Shown piece after piece: positions 62,508-64,000 of a DNA stretch of 64,000 bases (positions are counted from its first letter, which is position 1; each line of letters begins with the position of its first letter). Source of the DNA: an uncultured Lachnospiraceae bacterium (lineage in GTDB: Bacteria > Bacillota > Clostridia > Lachnospirales > Lachnospiraceae). The DNA lies in NCBI GenBank assembly GCA_934294885.1, contig CAKRAK010000007.1, positions 29,455-93,454 of the forward strand, given 5' to 3'. The notes beneath the pieces are model-generated. The model did not search any database, was not told where the DNA came from, and worked only from the letters and a program-made list of their open reading frames with translations. The position numbers were made by a program, and so were the translations under genes.

Positions 62508-63086
62508 ATGTTGCAAAAGCTAGTTGAAAAGACAGTCTCATGGTTGATTTTTAGCAATGTTATTGAACCGGAAGATCGGGAGTTGTATGAGTATGCAGCG
62601 TTTAATTGTATATTCTTATTACTCCCTTTTTTCATAATAATACCTTTTTGTTTTATTACCGGTACTTTGATGAATGGAGTTATTTTTACAGTATCCTTTT
62701 TTCTAATTCGAAAAACAGGAGGAGGATATCATGCAAAAACTCCAATGAAGTGTTGGTTGTATTCTTGTGTAATTGTCATGACGCTTATTTATGGTTCCAC
62801 ATTTATTAAAAATGGAGTGGAATTGCAAATACTTTTTGTTTTTATGGTTTTGCTTGTATGGATTTTGTGTCCTATTGAGGTGGAGAATCATAAATTAACT
62901 CTCCAAGAAAAAATAAGGTATAGGCGACAGTGCAGATTTTTTGTGGTTGTTTTGACAATCGTCTTTTTTATGCTCACTAATATAAAGTGGAATGAAGGGG
63001 CTGTTTCTTTATCTTTGGGAGTGTGCTTTGCTGCTTGTCTTCAGTTAATCGGATTTTTGCAAAAACGAATTCAGTCGAATGGATGA
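62508..63086 (+). CDS. agrB: AgrB-like peptide-processing membrane protease
   Basis: 192 residues with about six membrane segments. The catalytic pair is His75 and Cys82 in GGGYHAKTPMKCW, and CPIEVENHKLT fits the conserved cytoplasmic loop. AgrB cuts the C-terminal tail of AgrD and joins the new C terminus to the cysteine to form the thiolactone. No gap separates it from agrD, so the two are co-translated. The AgrC-like and AgrA-like genes are divergent. Confidence 0.94.
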   Translation: MLQKLVEKTVSWLIFSNVIEPEDRELYEYAAFNCIFLLLPFFIIIPFCFITGTLMNGVIFTVSFFLIRKTGGGYHAKTPMKCWLYSCVIVMTLIYGSTFIKNGVELQILFVFMVLLVWILCPIEVENHKLTLQEKIRYRRQCRFFVVVLTIVFFMLTNIKWNEGAVSLSLGVCFAACLQLIGFLQKRIQSNG

Positions 63087-63176
63087 AATTCCTCTGTAGA
63101 TGTAGCCTTAATATTAAATATAGAAATTATCCGATTGAAAAGACATATTTCGGCAATAAAACAACATTGGATACCG

Positions 63177-63215
63177 GAATGTGTCGTTTCGTGCACAAAG
63201 GGTAGATTATAAAAT
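63177..63215 (+). promoter_or_regulatory. Candidate AgrA-type promoter of the lipoprotein gene
   Basis: GAAT, one base, then TGTCGTTTCGTGCA (63182-63195), repeating the agrD control region. TTTCGT at 63187-63192 and TAAAAT at 63210-63215 are 17 bases apart, so the motif overlaps the -35 position. The start codon is about 80 bases beyond, as for agrD. Confidence 0.55.
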
Positions 63216-63274
63216 GAAATAAGACTATATTAAATATAATTTGCAAAATGCTATGAAAAGGAGATTATGTGGTA

Positions 63275-63919
63275 ATGAGAAAAGTATATTTAACAATGGC
63301 AATTGTGATGACAATGTTTGTGGCTGGATGTAGCAGCAAACAGGAAACTGCTGAGATGGGAGCTGACACAACAACGGAAGCCGTAAGCAGTGAAGTAACG
63401 CAGGAGGTTACGGAAGAAAAAGAAACTGAAGATATCACAACCGAGGATGAAACAAAGGATTTGACATCAAATAAAAAAGATGATGTTGATAGTACAAGTG
63501 AAAGTCAGTTGGGTAATCTTTATCTGACCGCATACGAAGAGGTATATAGAAATAATTACGATAGTGATTATACTTCCTTCCAGCTTGATTTGGGATTTGA
63601 GTATCCGGTTCTTTGCGTTGGAAAAAAGGATTATTATTGCGAATTTTGGTATTACGATAAGAAAACACAGTCTTGTGTACAGGCAACAGAAAGACTTGGA
63701 GAGGGAACGTGGGGAAGAACCACAAGCTATATTCCGGGACAGAATATTTTGATACAGACAGGTAATGGGCAAGATGAAAACGGCAATCCGTATACATGGA
63801 AGGAAACTTATGAGTTGCGAATGAATGAGGAATCCGGACAATTGGAGTTAAATTACATGGAATCGACAAATGACGATGATGATGCGGGAATGATATCAAT
63901 ATGGAATGCGGTAAATTAA
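63275..63919 (+). CDS. Putative lipoprotein, probable Agr-linked target
   Basis: 214 residues from the ATG at 63275; a GTG at 63269 is two codons earlier. The signal peptide ends in FVAGC with lipidated Cys19. Residues 20-75 are an acidic, Glu/Thr-rich linker, and the rest is a soluble domain rich in Tyr and Trp that I do not recognise. The promoter region shares the 14-base motif of agrD, so it may be under peptide control. The frame continues after the stop into a transglutaminase-like stretch. Confidence 0.8.
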   Translation: MRKVYLTMAIVMTMFVAGCSSKQETAEMGADTTTEAVSSEVTQEVTEEKETEDITTEDETKDLTSNKKDDVDSTSESQLGNLYLTAYEEVYRNNYDSDYTSFQLDLGFEYPVLCVGKKDYYCEFWYYDKKTQSCVQATERLGEGTWGRTTSYIPGQNILIQTGNGQDENGNPYTWKETYELRMNEESGQLELNYMESTNDDDDAGMISIWNAVN

Positions 63920-64000
63920 GTATATCAAACCCATTATTATTTTGAAAATTATCAAATTATTGATAATGGAAAATATTACATAATAGATGCAACAGGAGAT
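63920..64000 (+). pseudogene. Transglutaminase-like fragment in frame after the lipoprotein stop, cut by the window edge
   Basis: The 27 codons after the TAA stay open in the same frame and read HYYFENYQIIDNGKYYIIDA followed by TGD. Transglutaminase-like domains end with a catalytic His, then about 15 residues, then a D-A-T-W-G-D-type Asp, and this fits. No start codon or ribosome site is visible in the stretch. It may be a decayed gene, a fusion broken by the stop, or chance. Confidence 0.35.

Noticed and set aside
1..64000. CRISPR array, tRNA or rRNA genes, prophage
   Set aside because: No regularly spaced repeats, no cloverleaf-type sequences and no rRNA segments were noticed. Repeats seen are of the palindromic element family only.

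Overview
The window looks like a chromosomal segment of a low-GC, spore-forming, Gram-positive Clostridia, most likely a member of the Lachnospiraceae. This rests on the sporulation gene order spoVT - hupB - rqcP - yabP - yabQ - divIC - spoIIE, the Firmicutes block murB - rapZ - whiA - crh, the HPr kinase, and AGGAGG-type ribosome binding sites. No rRNA, tRNA, CRISPR array, intact insertion sequence or prophage was seen. The assignment is inferred from gene content only.

Layout. 0-10 kb: a HAD phosphatase, then the sporulation, division and housekeeping run ending in tilS - hpt - ftsH. 10-17.5 kb: a minus-strand plsC - lysA pair, the PTS genes ptsH and ptsI, a small membrane protein and a DUF1846 protein. 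17.5-27 kb: a second ftsH with a Lys/Asp-rich insert, uvrC, hprK, glk, murB, rapZ, whiA and a Crh-like protein. 27-40.5 kb: a 920-residue repeat protein, a MocR/PdxR regulator, an AAA ATPase, a DUF5662 protein, dnaE, an rRNA methyltransferase, a tandem OB-fold protein, a CobO-like ATPase and an Rpn-family nuclease. 40.5-46 kb: a lysine riboswitch with terminator, dapA - dapB, a zinc-ribbon protein and nadE. 46-51 kb: a Bce-type two-component system and ABC transporter. 51-57 kb: pyrG with a candidate attenuator, an orphan cheB, an EF-hand-like protein, tgt and yajC. 57-59.5 kb: a YtrA-like regulator with its ABC transporter. 59.6-64 kb: an Agr-like peptide quorum-sensing locus.

How the parts connect. 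PtsI, HPr, HprK, Crh and glucokinase form a carbon-sensing set. HPr keeps catalytic His15 but lacks Ser46, while the Crh-like protein keeps Ser46 but has Glu at position 15. LysA, DapA and DapB serve lysine and diaminopimelate synthesis, and dapA lies behind a lysine riboswitch. The Agr locus has a short agrD (50 residues) directly in front of agrB, a divergent AgrC/AgrA pair and an XRE regulator. A 14-bp motif about 80 nt before agrD recurs about 80 nt before the downstream lipoprotein gene, suggesting one regulon.

The main non-coding novelty is a family of palindromic elements just upstream of start codons (rqcP, ptsH, dapA, the zinc-ribbon gene, the bceR-like gene). At least two copies carry flanking direct repeats. 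A separate structured stretch at 40.5-40.77 kb shares part of their hairpin theme.
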